Shown: positions 42,286 through 52,995, counted from the first letter of the stretch. The stretch: 64,000 nucleotides of DNA from Tolypeutes matacus (GCA_026826555.1 JAKSZT010054576.1:12912416-12976415), one strand, 5' to 3'. A program made the numbers and translations. Notes: generated from the letters alone by a model not told the origin.

Positions 42286-44802
42286 AAGATGACTTTGGCT
42301 ATTCAGAGCCACTTACTTTCCATATAAATTTGATGACTGGCTTTTCCATTCCCTGCAAAGAAGTTTGTTGGCATTTTGATTGGGATTGCATTGAATCTGT
42401 AAATTGCTTTGAGTAGAGTCAACATCTTAACAATTTTTAGTATTCCAAACCATGAACATTGAATGTTCTTCCATTTATTTAGATTTTCTTTGATTTCTTT
42501 TAGCAATGTTTTGTAGTTTATATTTAGAAGTCCTTTACATCCTTGGTTAGATTTATTCCTAGATTTTTCATTCCTTTACTTGTTATCCTGAATGGATTTT
42601 TCCCTTGGTTTCTTCTTCCAATTGTTCATTACTAATATATAGAAACACTACTGATTTGCGAGTGTTGAATTTGTACCCTTCCACTTTGCTGAATTCATTT
42701 ATTAGCTCTAGTAGCTTTGTTGAGGATTTTTCAGGATTTTCTGTATATAGGATCATGTCATGTGCAAATAGGGAAAGTTTTATTTCTTCCTTTTCAGTTT
42801 GGATGCCTTTTATTTCATTTATCTTGCTTAATTGCTATAGCTAGAACTTCCAGTAGAATGCTGAATAACAGTGGTGACAATGGGCATCCTTGTCTTGTTC
42901 CTGATCTTTTTGAAGCTTTCAGTCTTTTACTATTAAGTATGATGTTAGCTGTGTTTTTTTGTTATATGCTCTATATCATGTCAAGGAAGTTTCCTTCTAT
43001 TCCTAGGTTTCTAAGTGTTTTTAACAAGAAGTGGTGCTGGATTTTGTCAAATGCCTTTTTTGTATCATTTGAGATGATCATATGATTTTTTTCATTCATT
43101 CTGCTAATGTGGTGTATTACATTAATTGATTTTTCTTATATTGAAGCACCCTTGCATACCTGGGGTAATTTTCACTTGATTATGGTGTATAATTCTTTTA
43201 ATGTGCTTTTGGATTCGATTTGCAGGTATTTTGTTGAGGATTTTTGCATCTATATTCATAAAAGTTATCGATCCATAGTTTTCTTTTCTTGTGGCATCTT
43301 TATCCAGCTTTGAGTATGAAGGTGATGTTGGCCTCATAGAATGAGTTTGGGAGTTTTCCTTCCTCTTTAATTTTTTGGAAGAATTTGAGCAGAATTGGTC
43401 AATTCTTCCTGGAATGTCTGGTAAAATTCCCCTGTGAAGCCATCTAGTTCTGGGCTTTTATTTTGATGGGAGGTTTTTGATTACTGATTCAGTCTCTTTA
43501 CTAGTTATTGGTTTGTTGAGATCTTCTATTTCTTCTGAGCCAGTGTAGGTAGTTTGTGTGTTTCTATGAATTTGTCCATTTCATCTAGGTTATCTAATTT
43601 ATGGTTGCACCATTGTTCATGGTATCCTCTTTTAATCCTTTTAATTTCAGTGAGGTCGGTAGTAATATCCCCCTTTTCATTTCTGATTTTAGTAATTTGT
43701 CTCTCTCTCTTTTTCTTTGTCAGTCTAGATAAAGTTTTGTCAATTTTATTGATCTTTACAAAGAACCAATTTTTATTTTGTTGATTCTCTCTATTGTTTT
43801 TTATTTTCTACTTCATTTATCTCTACTCTAATCTTTGCTATTTCCTCCCTTCTGCTCACTTTGGGTTTAGTTTGCTCTTTTTCTAGATTCTTCAGTTTTG
43901 AGGTTAGGTCTCTGATTTGAAATCTTTCTTCCTTTTTAAAGTAAGAATTTAGAGCTATACATTTTCCTCTTGGCACTGCCTTTAGTGTATCCCATAAGTT
44001 TTGTTATGTTGTATTTGCATTTTCATTTACCTCAAGATATTTCCTAATTTTCCTTGTGATTTCCTCTTTAACCCATGGGTTGTTTAAGAGTATGTTATTT
44101 TCCAAATATTTGTGAATTTTCCATTTCTCCCACTGTTATCAATTTCTAGCTCCATTCCATTGTGGTCTGAGAGGATATGTTGTATGATTTCAATGTTTAT
44201 GAAGTTATTGAGATTTTTTTTTTTACCTTAAATATAGTCTATTCTGAGAATGAGCCATGCAGTCTCCAGAAGAATGTAAATTCTGTTATTGTTGAGTGAA
44301 ATGTTCTATATATTACTGTTTGGTCTAGTTGGTTTAGGGTGTCCTATAAACCTTGTATTTCCTTATTGATCTTCTGACTAGATGTTCTATCCGTTATTGA
44401 AAGTAGTATATTAAAGTCTCCTACTATTAAAGTAGAACCATCAACCCTTCAAATCTGTCAGTGTTTTGTTTCATATATTTTGAGGCTCTGCTGTTAGGTG
44501 CATATATATTTATAATTATTACATTTTCCTGTTGAATTGACCCCTTTATCAGCATATAATAACTATCTTTGTCCCTCCTAACAATTTTTGACTTAAAATT
44601 TATTTTATCTGATATTAGTATAGCTACCCCAGCTTTCTTTTGGTACTTGATTGGTATATTTCTTCCATCTTTCACTTTCAGCTTACTTATGTCTTTGAAT
44701 TTAACATGATTTCCTTGTAAACAGCATGTAGTTGGGTATTGCTATTTTATCCATTCTGTCAATCTCTGCCTTTTGACTGGAGAGTTTAAACCATTTACAT
44801 TT

Positions 44803-45730
44803 TTTTAAATAAAAAAAAATTAATCTTTTAATTTTTAAAAAACTATTTATTGAAGTATATCATTCATATATGAACATACATAAACTATAAGTGTTCAGTA
44901 AACATCATGAACTTACAAAACAAACATGCATAACATCATACAGGGCTCCCACACATCACTGCCCCCACCCCCCACAAACACCCTGCATTGTTGTGAAACA
45001 CTTGTTAACAAATCATGAAAGAGCATCGTCAAAGTCTTACTACTAACTATAGTCCGTATCTTCCTCCTCTATACATTTTAAAAAGGGATTTATTTATTTA
45101 TTTATTTATTTACTTTTATCCATTTTTGTCCCCCCATTTTTCTCCATTCACTGGACAACTCTCTATGTCTGTTTCTTGACCTCCCTTCTCATCCTTCTCC
45201 TCCTGTCTTCACTGGGATTAGCTCCTTGGAATCTCTGATGTGGGAGAGAGGCATCCTACTACCTGTGCCACCTTAGTTCCTGGTTTTTCGGTGCATCTTG
45301 CCTTGGCTCTCCTTTGTGTCACTCTCCTGTTATACCATCCTCTTGCTGCTTAGCTCGGGGGCCTGGCGGTGCATCCACACATGGGGCCTGGTGGCCCACT
45401 CACCTTTTATATTTTTCTTTTTAAAATTTTTACTGGGACGTTGTAAGGGTCGAACCTAGGTCCCTCCATATGGTAGATGGACGCCCAACCACCCGAGCCA
45501 CATCTGTTCCCCTGCTATATTTCTTAAGGTTGATCAAAGATACTCAAAGTTACAGTCTTTTCCCATACAGGATGGTCATATAATAAATCAGGCTTAGTTT
45601 ATCACCAGCATTCCAAAAACCAGACCTAGGGAGAAAAACTAGGTCTGGGGACACATGCATGGTTTCTAATATAGCAAATGTTTAGCCTACCCTGATTATC
45701 ACAAAATCAGGACAGCAGGAATATTCACAT
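44803..45730 (-). mobile_element. Nested L1 3' end inside L1 ORF2
   Basis: A minus-strand A tail (T/A-rich, 44803-44835), then 3' UTR text matching the L1 at 10359 ('cattcatatatgaacatacat', 'ccctgcattgttgtgaaacac', 'actaactatagtccgtatc'). The host CCATTTACATTT is duplicated exactly at 44791-44802 and 45731-45742, and the ORF2 frame resumes after it. A DAS SINE splits this element at about 45072-45512. Confidence 0.9.
45072..45512 (-). mobile_element. DAS-type SINE, long form, third nesting level
   Basis: (TTTA)n tail at 45088-45113, body 'ctccattcactggacaact', 'gacctcccttctcatccttc', and the complement of the head 'ggtcgaacctaggtccctcc...cgagccacatctgttcccc'. Same long form as 3399 and 58438. 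It lies inside an L1 that lies inside another L1. Confidence 0.92.
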
Positions 45731-45958
45731 CCATTTACATTTAAAGTTACCACTGATAATGCAGGATTTTTTCCTTCCATTTTGCTATTTAGTCTTTGTA
45801 GGTCTTATACCTTTTTTGCCCCTCAATTCTTCCGTTAATGCCCACTTTCATATTTATTTGAATTTTTGTATTGTACCATACTGAGTCCTTTCTCATTTCC
45901 ACCTGGATATATTCTTCACACATTCTCCTTGTGGTTACCATGGGTTAAACTTTAACAG

Positions 45959-46900
45959 CTCACCAGTATTCTGCTGGCCGGGTGCATAGTGCCCTTGGGA
46001 GGCAATATCCATTGTGCCTCTGGTCATATCCAGCCATTGCTGGTGGCTGCAGGAGTTTGAAACTGCAACATACTCTCCATCCACTTCAGGAGCATAACCA
46101 GCGATGTAGTAGATATTTTAATTTTTTTAGGGGTCAGTGATCAACCTAACCAATAACTCAGATGGAGAGGCAAAATGCAGGGTATTTGGACCTACCTTGA
46201 ATGCACAAGAGAGTTTGACAGTACTGAAGTCTGTCTCTTTTAATCTTCATAAACTTTCTAAACACTTCCATTGCAATGTAAAACCTATGTAATGAACTTA
46301 AATTTTTAGTATTTTCCTTTTTACTTCTATACCTTTACTGTGATGATATTAATTAACAGGTATTTTATTTTAGCAGTACAGGAAAAACCACTTTCTCAAC
46401 TATTTTATGAAAATCTAAGTTTCCCGATGGAATTAAGGTTATTTTTCTTTTCCACCACTTGCATATGCAGATTGAGGTGACCTCTGACTGGTATTCCTGT
46501 TATGAAATTACTATCAGTTTAGGTTTCTAATTAATAATGGCTTCCTGGAATTAGTCATTCAAATACTTCAGTTCAGAAGATGATTTTATAAACTCCTTAT
46601 AATTAACAATAACCACATAGGCTGATTATTTACCTTAAAATAAGCTTATTAATTTACAATTAGCAACAAATGAGATTTACTTATCCATTTAAAAGAGGGC
46701 AGATCTACATTTCTTGAACTTAATTTCATTAGACATAAACTTACAACTTTCATCACCTTAAAGATTTAATACATATAATGTTAATTTATTTACTTGTATT
46801 TTATAAACCTGGGGAGATAACAACCAAGCTAAATAAAATTGAAACTGTGAATAATGTTAAAGGGAAAAAAAACAACAACAAACAAACCAAAACAAAACAT
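45959..46900 (+). mobile_element. Poly(A)-tailed insert of unknown origin in the L1 inter-ORF region
   Basis: L1 inter-ORF text stops at 'taaactttaacag' and resumes at 'aacagactaaatgtatagcaatc'. The 942 bp between are not L1 and are bounded by the short repeat TTAACAG (45952-45958, 46901-46907). The right end has AATAAA at 46832-46837, then an A-rich run from 46864, as in a retroposed mRNA. The left 150 bp, read in reverse, also has a long open frame (GYAPEVDGEYVAVSNS). I cannot name a parent gene. Confidence 0.55.
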
Positions 46901-47205
46901 TTAACAGACTAAATGTATAGCAATCATATTTGATTTGATACCAACTTGACTTTAATAGCAAACACATAACAGTTTTCCTTTACCTTAGGAGGTCCTCCCA
47001 CCTTTTTTTGGGGGGTACCTGTTATCAATTATATCATTGTACATTTTATTTCCCAAACCAAGAAACCAAAATCATTCTATTTTATTCATTTGCATTTTGG
47101 CATCTGTAGGGAATAAGAGTGGCGCTATATACAAAACGTGCACTACAATAGTTCTGGCATGTAAAGCTATCCAAATGGTTACTTTTAGTGGAGATCTTTA
47201 TTTCT

Positions 47206-48600
47206 TTATGCCACTTGAATCACTGTCTGGTGTCCTTTCCTCTCAATCTGAAGAACTCCCGTTAGCATTGCTTGTAGGGCAGGTCCAGTGGTGAGGAACT
47301 CCCTCAGCTTTTGTTTATCTGGGAATGTCTTAATCTCTTCCTCGTTTTTGAAAGAAAGTCTCACCAGATATAAAATCCTTGGTTGGCAATTATTTTCTTT
47401 TAGCACTTTAGGTTTTTCAACCTGCTGCTTTCTTGCCTCCAAAATTACTGATGAGAAAACAGCATTTAACTTAATTGGGGCTCCCTTGTTCATGAAACAT
47501 TGCTTTTTTTTTAAAGATTAAAAAAAAATTTATTTATTTATTTATTTATTTATTTATTTTTTATGCCCCCCCCCCGATGGTTCTCTCCTCTGTCTGCTCA
47601 TTGTTTGCTTGCCTTCTCCAAGAGGTACCAGGAACCGAACCCAGGACCTCCCACATGGGGGGGGCGGGGTGAGTGCCCAACAGCTTGAGCCACATCCACT
47701 CCCTGTGGGCTGCCGTGTCTGCTGGCTTGGGGCATCTGCTTGTTTAGGCGTCTGTTCGTTGCAGCGGGGTGCGGGCATCTAGCTTGTTGCAGTGGGTATG
47801 GGCATCTGCTCATCATCTTCTTTAGGAGGCACCAGGACCCAAACCTGGGACCTCCCATTTGATAGGCAGGTGCCCAACTGGTCGAGCCACATCCGCTTCC
47901 CAACACATTGCTTTTTTCTTGCAGCTTTCAGAACTCTCTCTTGTTCTTTGCATTAGATAGCTGATCAGTACATGATGGGGCATATTTTTCTTCAAGTTTA
48001 TCCTGTTTGGTGTTCTCTGGGAGTCTTGGATATACATATTCACATCTTTTGCTAAGTTCAGAAAGTTTTCTGTTATTATTTGAATATTCCTTCTGCCCTT
48101 TTCTCCCTTTCTTCTCCTTCTTGGAATTCCATAATGGTATATTGGTACACTTGATGGTATCTCAAAAGTCTCTTGGGCTATTTTTGATTTTTATAATTCT
48201 TTTTTCTTTCTGTTCCTCAGCCTGACCCATTTCAATTGTCTTGTTTTTCAGTTCACTGATTCTTTCTTCTGCCAGCTCCAATATGCTGTTGAAACCCTCC
48301 TGGGAATTTTTCATTTCAGTTATTGTGGTCTTCTACTACAGTAGTTCTGTTTGTTTTCTTTTTAAAATTTCTGTCTCTTTATTGAGATTCTCATATTGTT
48401 CATTCATTGTTTCCTTATATCTGTTTGTTCTTTCTCTGCATTTTGGTTCATCACCTTGAGCATAGTGAACATCATTTTGTAAAAGTTTTTGTCTGGTATG
48501 CCCACAGTCTAGTCTTCTTCATTGATGTTTTCTTGTTTTTTCATCTTCTTCCTTTGGATGGGCTATCATTTCCCATTTCCTTGTTGGTCTTGTAATCTTT
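47206..48600 (-). pseudogene. L1 ORF1 (RNA-binding chaperone), decayed and SINE-interrupted
   Basis: The 95-residue minus-strand piece at 47206-47493 contains KGAPIKLNAVFSSVILEAR, LKENNCQPRILYLVRLSFKN and KLREFLTTGPALQAML, which is the C-terminal domain of L1 ORF1p. The upstream coiled-coil part runs to about 48600 and has lost its frame. A DAS SINE at 47510-47904 splits the coding sequence. Known role: trimeric nucleic-acid chaperone of the L1 RNP. Confidence 0.9.
47510..47904 (-). mobile_element. DAS-type SINE, two-unit form, 13-bp target duplication
   Basis: (TTTA)n tail at 47525-47562, a first unit 'accaggaaccgaacccagg', spacer with repeated 'gggcatctgct' phrases, and a second unit 'caggacccaaacctgggacc'. 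Host ACATTGCTTTTTT stands at 47497-47509 and 47905-47917. It interrupts L1 ORF1. Minus-strand ORFs of 73-102 codons here are SINE shadows. Confidence 0.94.
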
Positions 48601-48609
48601 TGTTGCACA

Positions 48610-49104
48610 TTGTACTATTTTAATATTTTAATATGGCAGGCTGGAGAGGAGATTCCTAAGTCAGTCTTTTCCAGTGGGAACAAGGCCAAGAACCCTCAAA
48701 GGGAGCTCCAGCCAGCTCCACACTGCCCTGGGGAGGCCACCCTCGGAGCTAGGCCCCCAGTGATCCAAAGTAACTATTCAAAAGCCGTGATCAGCATTTC
48801 ATCTGGGGAAGTGAATTTTTATGTCCCTTTCTGGCACCAGCAAGCCATGCCAGGGGCTCTGGACCCCGCTGCTGCCTGCCATGAGCATGAGTGCTGGGTG
48901 ACTATAAGCACCCCTTGGAGAGAGCAACTTACTGGTATTTACCATAATTTACCAGCCTCTTCCCCCCACTCTTCCCTGGATGCTGCACCCTATTCTACTG
49001 GACTCTGGAATTCCTGCTTGTTTAATGCTTGTTCTGGGGGAGGGACTGAGACCTGGAGCTTCCCACTACTCCATCTGCTCACAGTTCCCCCATATAATAG
49101 GTAA
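48610..49104 (+). other. 164-codon ORF antisense to the L1 5' end
   Basis: The longest open frame here that is not explained by a SINE or low-complexity DNA. Its first part overlaps the L1 5' region in antisense; the rest covers sequence I cannot assign. It starts MYYFNILIWQAGEEIPKSVF, is rich in S, P, A and C, and shows no domain, signal peptide or membrane segment. No splice or promoter evidence. Most likely a chance frame in the GC-rich 5' UTR of the L1. Confidence 0.3.
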
Positions 49105-49262
49105 GTCTTGTTTTCTCTGTTTTAATGTGGAAACCCAGGCATAGAAAAATGTGTACCTTTTCCAAGGTTAAGCAGCTAATTAGAAGCACACGTGAGCCTA
49201 GGCAGACTGGCTCCAAAATCCATCTTCTCAAGAGCTAAAACGCTACACTAAACTGCTTCCTG
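49105..49262 (-). mobile_element. MIR SINE, minus strand
   Basis: 'ttaatgtggaaacccaggcatag', 'ccttttccaaggttaagcagctaatta' and 'gcagactggctccaaaatcc' are reverse MIR text. Confidence 0.72.
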
Positions 49263-49919
49263 GTTGAAGCATTTTTTTCTGATAACAATCACAAGTGTGA
49301 TCCCAGTTGTTTTATGCTGTTTATTCTTTACCATTTCCTGTAATAAGCAGTATTTCTGCAGTTTGCCAACCTCCTCAATCCTTATTTCGTTAAGAAGAAA
49401 ATATTAATTATGATGCTAAGGGAGATTCAGTGCTGCAAGTGACTCTTTGATAATGGAATTCTTTAGACTGCCTTTGCCCCCCAAGGAATCCTCTATAAAA
49501 GTAGTCCAATTGAATGACACAATTATTGACATAAATAATCATAATAATTAGCATTATTTCCTGCTTCAGTTATTATTCATGGATAAAACATGCTCCTTTC
49601 CATCTATTGACCTCAGTTATAAAAGTAGAAAATAGACTCTCATTATACGTTTTACTTCTCTATCATTTTGGCTCTGCTCAACTCTTTTTTTTTTTTTCCT
49701 GCTCAACTCATTTTAAGCTCCGCTGCTGACCCTTCTGATGGTTTTTATTGCATGTTTTGGAACAGTATGGACATTTCTTGTTCCTATTTGAGAGGCATTT
49801 GTCAGAAGTGGAAAACCTCCAGAGGGCCAACGCTTCTTTTCCACGAGAAGTTTCTTGAAGCTCTGTTTGTGCACTGAAAGTCAGTCAAGTTTGTTTTTTT
49901 TCCCCAAAAACTTCCCCTG
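49263..49919. other. Unique stretch with candidate conserved element
   Basis: No repeat recognised. The 49360-49640 part is very enhancer-like: 'gaaaatattaattatgatgc', 'gaatgacacaattattgac', 'ataaataatcataataattagc' and 'cagttattattcatgg'. A 69-codon ORF further right (49668-49877) begins in a T run and has no domain. Confidence 0.45.
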
Positions 49920-50290
49920 GTTTCTAGGCTTTCTCTCCCAATCCATCATCTGGACACAACAAAAGGTGAGCCTCATTATCTAGCTCTTTTGCTTGCAGAC
50001 TTCTCGCTGCCCTCAGGATCAAATCCGAATTTCTTATCCTGCCTTAACATTCTGACCCCTATTTCCCCACCCAGCCGCCCTCCTCACCACTCATCACCCC
50101 TTCCCCTACAGTACCACCGCACTAGACTTCTTTTGGTTTTGCAGAGAGACTTCCTTTTTCTTAGGCCTTTGCATGTGCTGGGAATGGAACACCATTTCCT
50201 CCCTAATGTGAGACTCATTTTAGGCACCACATTTTCTGAAAAGCTTTTCCTGTCTTTGGGGCTGGGTGGCCTGAGGTTAATTTTAGGCAA
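49920..50290 (+). mobile_element. L2 LINE 3' region
   Basis: 'caggatcaaatccgaatttc', 'cctgccttaacattctgacc', 'aggcctttgcatgtgctggg' and 'cctccctaatgtgag' match L2 downstream of the RT domain. Diverged on the right. Confidence 0.7.
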
Positions 50291-50416
50291 GTGTGAAACT
50301 GCCACCTTGCCCCTTGCCCCAGGACTGCCATTCAAGGCAGGATGGCTTTGAAAGCTGCACACATGGGCGACGGTGTGCCTCTCTGTTCCTGCCCTTCTTA
50401 GCTAATGGGCTCAGAG

Positions 50417-50616
50417 CAGGGGCCAACAAATTATGTCCTGTGGGGTCAGATCCAGCTGCAGCTTGTTCTTGTGAATAAAGTTTTATTGTAACACAAGCAT
50501 ACCCGTTTATTTACATATATAGCTGGCAGAATTGAATACTTGTGACTGAGACTAAAATATAGATCTCAAAGCCTAAAATATATACTATCTGGTTCTTTAT
50601 AGAAAAAGTTCAGTTC
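50417..50616. mobile_element. MER58-type hAT-Charlie element, reverse of the other two
   Basis: 'caggggccaacaaattatg' at the left, 'gaataaagttttattgtaacac' in the middle and 'ggttctttatagaaaaag' at the right are the complement of the copies at 11446 and 29631. Confidence 0.78.
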
Positions 50617-50760
50617 TTTATCAAGCAACTATTGTGCACCCAGCAGGTGTCAGGCACTCTTCTAGGGCTGCACAGCTGTGAAGAAGGCAGAGAAGCCCTT
50701 TCTCTCAGTGACGTCTTAGTCAAGTGGAGGGTGGGAAGGAAATTATCACATTGACAGGCC
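50617..50760 (-). mobile_element. L2 3' end fragment
   Basis: 'gcaactattgtgcacccagcaggtgtcaggcactcttctagggctg' followed by 'agaagccctttctctcag' is the complement of the L2 tail. Confidence 0.65.
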
Positions 50761-50829
50761 AACAAGATGATTGTGGATTACCTGAGGGCTACGGTGACAT
50801 TAAAACAGAATGAGGTCAAAAGCCAAAGG

Positions 50830-51350
50830 GTGGACGCAGCCGACCAGCAGGTGAATGGACAAGCACAGTGTGGTGTGCCCACACAATGGAATATTCCAAG
50901 GCCTTGGATGTGGTTTAATTGTTTGTCATTAAAAGGAATAAAACTTTTCTGCTTAGAGAAGCAAAAAAAAAAAATAAATAAATAAAAAAATAAAAAATAA
51001 AAAATAAAAAAAATAAAACGAATGAAGCTCCCATACATGCTACAACTTGGATGAACAGTGAAGACATAGTGCTGAGTGAAATAAGTCAGACACAGAGGGA
51101 AAGATGTTGGATGAGTCCACTTAAATGAAATACCTAGAATATGTAAAGTTGGAGAGACAGAAAATAGAGCATAGATTACCAGGGGCAGCGGGGAAGGGGC
51201 ATGGGGAAGCAATGTGTAATGGATGCAGCGTTTCTGTCTGGGGTGATGGAGAAGTTCTAGTAGTGGGCGGTGATGAGGGTAGCACAGCCTTGTGAGTGTG
51301 AGTAATCCCATGATGCATACGAGCTACTCTCAAGTGTTTAGAAAATAGGT
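50830..51350 (+). mobile_element. L1 3' end, plus strand
   Basis: 'ccagcaggtgaatggacaag', 'cccacacaatggaatattcc', (AAAT)n expansion at 50966-51020, 'acatgctacaacttggatgaac', 'agtgctgagtgaaataagtcag', 'gtttctgtctggggtgatgg'. The A/T expansion sits within the element. The 177-codon minus-strand ORF over this stretch (50778-51311) is a shadow of L1 plus low-complexity sequence. Confidence 0.85.
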
Positions 51351-51359
51351 AGGCAGAGA

Positions 51360-51670
51360 AAGACAGGAAGGAAGGAAGGAAGGAAGGGAAGGAGGGAGGG
51401 AAGGGAAGGGAAGGGAAGGGAAGGGAAGGGAAGGGAGGAAGAATGAAAGGAAAGAAAGAAAGAAGGAGAGAAAAGAAAGAAAGAAAGGAAAGAAAGAGAG
51501 AGAAAGGAAGGAAGGAAGGAAGGAAGAAGGGAGGGAGGGAGGGAGGGAGGGAGGGAGGAAGGAAGGACGGGCGGACGGCAGGGGGGCGGGAGGGAAGGAA
51601 GGAAGGAAGAGGAAGAAAAGAAGAAAGAAAGAGAAAGGCAGGAAGGCAGGCAGGCAGGCAGGAAGAAAAG
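51360..51670. repeat. Long polypurine microsatellite (GGAA/GGGA/GAAA)n
   Basis: About 310 bp with almost only A and G on the plus strand: (GGAA)n, (GGGAA)n, (GAAA)n, (GGGA)n and (GGCA)n blocks, with a few C residues near 51570-51585 and in the final CAGG run. It follows an L1 3' end. Open frames here (78 codons plus, 116 codons minus) are purely compositional. Confidence 0.97.
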
Positions 51671-51830
51671 ATACAGTAAATGTGGCAAAATGTTAAAATT
51701 GGTGGATCTGGATATTTGGGAGGGAGAGAGTAATTTGGAGTTCTCTACGGGCTTTGTATTACTTTTGCAACTGCTCTCTAAAAGTTTAAAATTATTTCAA
51801 AATAAACAGTTTAAGAAAAAAGAAATAGTG
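51671..51830 (+). mobile_element. Old L1 3' UTR terminus
   Basis: 'aatgttaaaattggtggatctgg', 'ttgcaactgctctctaaaag' and 'aaattatttcaaaataaac' are the last part of an L1ME-type 3' UTR. Confidence 0.72.
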
Positions 51831-51879
51831 TGATATGGTGGAGGGTGGCTGGGTGGTGGGGTTATTTTAGCAGGGGGCA

Positions 51880-52110
51880 TTGGGAAGGGCCTTTTGACCT
51901 AAGACCCTGCGAAGGCAACCCACTTGCCCTGTTCTAAGAACATGGAGAAGACGAGCATGGATGGACTGATGTTGGAAATCCATGTAGGGGGCAGCCTAGG
52001 GACAGGAGTCTGGACTTTCGTCCCAGTGTGAGGGAAGCCAGTGGAGGGTTGTAAGCAGAGGAGTGACACGATCATCTTAACTGGTTGCTATTGGAAAAGA
52101 TGGTTCGACT
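51880..52110 (-). mobile_element. L2 ORF2 fragment, minus strand
   Basis: 'gaagccagtggagggttgtaagcagaggagtgacacgatca' is a highly characteristic complement of L2 ORF2. The left part is weaker. Confidence 0.68.
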
Positions 52111-52690
52111 ATTTGACCACTGGCTTCATAAAGTGGTTTTCAAGACTCAGGGACTGCTTGAATTGTTATATTAAAGGAGATTTGACAGCGGCCAACCTGG
52201 TAACAGATGTTCTGTTTCAGGTGCCATAAATGTGGTCGTACATCAAACCTGCTGGCTCTCTACTTCCGAGACCCTGAAAGCAGCATAACCCAGGCCCTCA
52301 GCACCTCCACGTTAGGTGGTCTGGACACCAGTTATTGGAGTTAGAGGCAATGGATCTGCTGTCTCAATTCTACCCACATTCTTTTCCACAAGCAGTGAGC
52401 CTCAGGGACTCCACTCCCACTGGCATTTCAGATCCAGGGAGGGCGTACTGGGATCAGTGAGGGATGCACTGGGCTTCTTGGCACCTGCAGCCGTGTTCTT
52501 GTTTTTATTGTTTGCATGAACAGTGGTGGAGAAAGGAGGAAAGAGGCTCTGGGGGCAGGCTGGGGTCCTCTCCCATTCTCCTCCACCCCAAAGGGATATT
52601 TAAGTCCATTCTTTTTTCTTATTTTGGACTGAAAGAAAGGAATACCTATAGAGCAGCAATGCAGAGCTGGTTAGTTATTGTCATGAGTTA
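52111..52690. other. Unassigned non-coding sequence
   Basis: About 580 bp without recognised repeats. Two overlapping plus-strand ORFs (67 and 75 codons) show no domain. Confidence 0.4.
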
Positions 52691-52995
52691 ACTCATTCGT
52701 TCATTCATTCATTCACTCACTTTTTCAAGAACTATTCATTGAGTGCCTTTATATGCCCCACACTCTTTTGGTTCCAGTTAATACAATGGGCAAAGTGTCT
52801 GCTCTCTTGGAGCTGACTTCTAGCAGGGAAGACAGACATTAAACAAATAAATATAAATCAAGTAGTTATAGGCCTAGGAAGGAAAACAAAGCTGAGTAAT
52901 GGGGTGAAGAGAGAGTGTGGATTATTTTACAGGAGGTGTTGGTGGTCCAGGAAGGTTTCTCTGTCAAAATGATATCTGAGCAGGGAACTGAAGGA
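52691..52995 (-). mobile_element. L2 3' region, minus strand
   Basis: (ATTC)n, then 'actattcattgagtgccttta', 'tcttggagctgacttctagcagggaagacagacattaaacaa', 'ggaaggtttctctgtcaaaatgatatctgagcaggg' are L2 complement in order. Confidence 0.82.

Larger units (their letters stand above)
41150..45785 (-). pseudogene. L1 ORF2 (endonuclease-reverse transcriptase), decayed
   Basis: N-terminal endonuclease: 82-residue piece at 44427-44675 with GVAILISDKINFKSK and VIIINIYAPNSRA, both standard L1 EN motifs. RT region: 43122-43337 with [19 protein letters not shown]-terminal RT part at 42303-42506 ([26 protein letters not shown]). The catalytic FADD motif reads FAHD at 42757-42768, so the first aspartate is lost. 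ORF2's start lies near 45785 because the text before NVNGLNS is separated by the nested L1. Many stops and frameshifts. Confidence 0.92.
40345..48650 (-). mobile_element. Nearly full-length L1, minus strand, with four nested insertions
   Basis: The minus strand reads as a complete L1 plan: ORF1 (47206 to about 48600), inter-ORF region, ORF2 (about 45785 to 41150) and 3' UTR (to 40345). Insertions inside it: DAS SINE 41931-42285, L1 44803-45730 (itself holding a SINE), a poly(A) insert 45959-46900 and SINE 47510-47904. Removing about 2.6 kb of inserts leaves roughly 5.7 kb, close to the usual L1 length. All coding frames are broken, so it is inactive. Confidence 0.9.

Noticed and set aside
50778..51311. 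177-codon minus-strand ORF
   Set aside because: It is antisense to an L1 3' end and reads through an A/T expansion (giving an F/I/Y-rich run). Purely compositional.
51338..51688. Serine/proline/leucine-rich 116-codon ORF and the basic 78-codon ORF opposite it
   Set aside because: Both are translations of the polypurine microsatellite.
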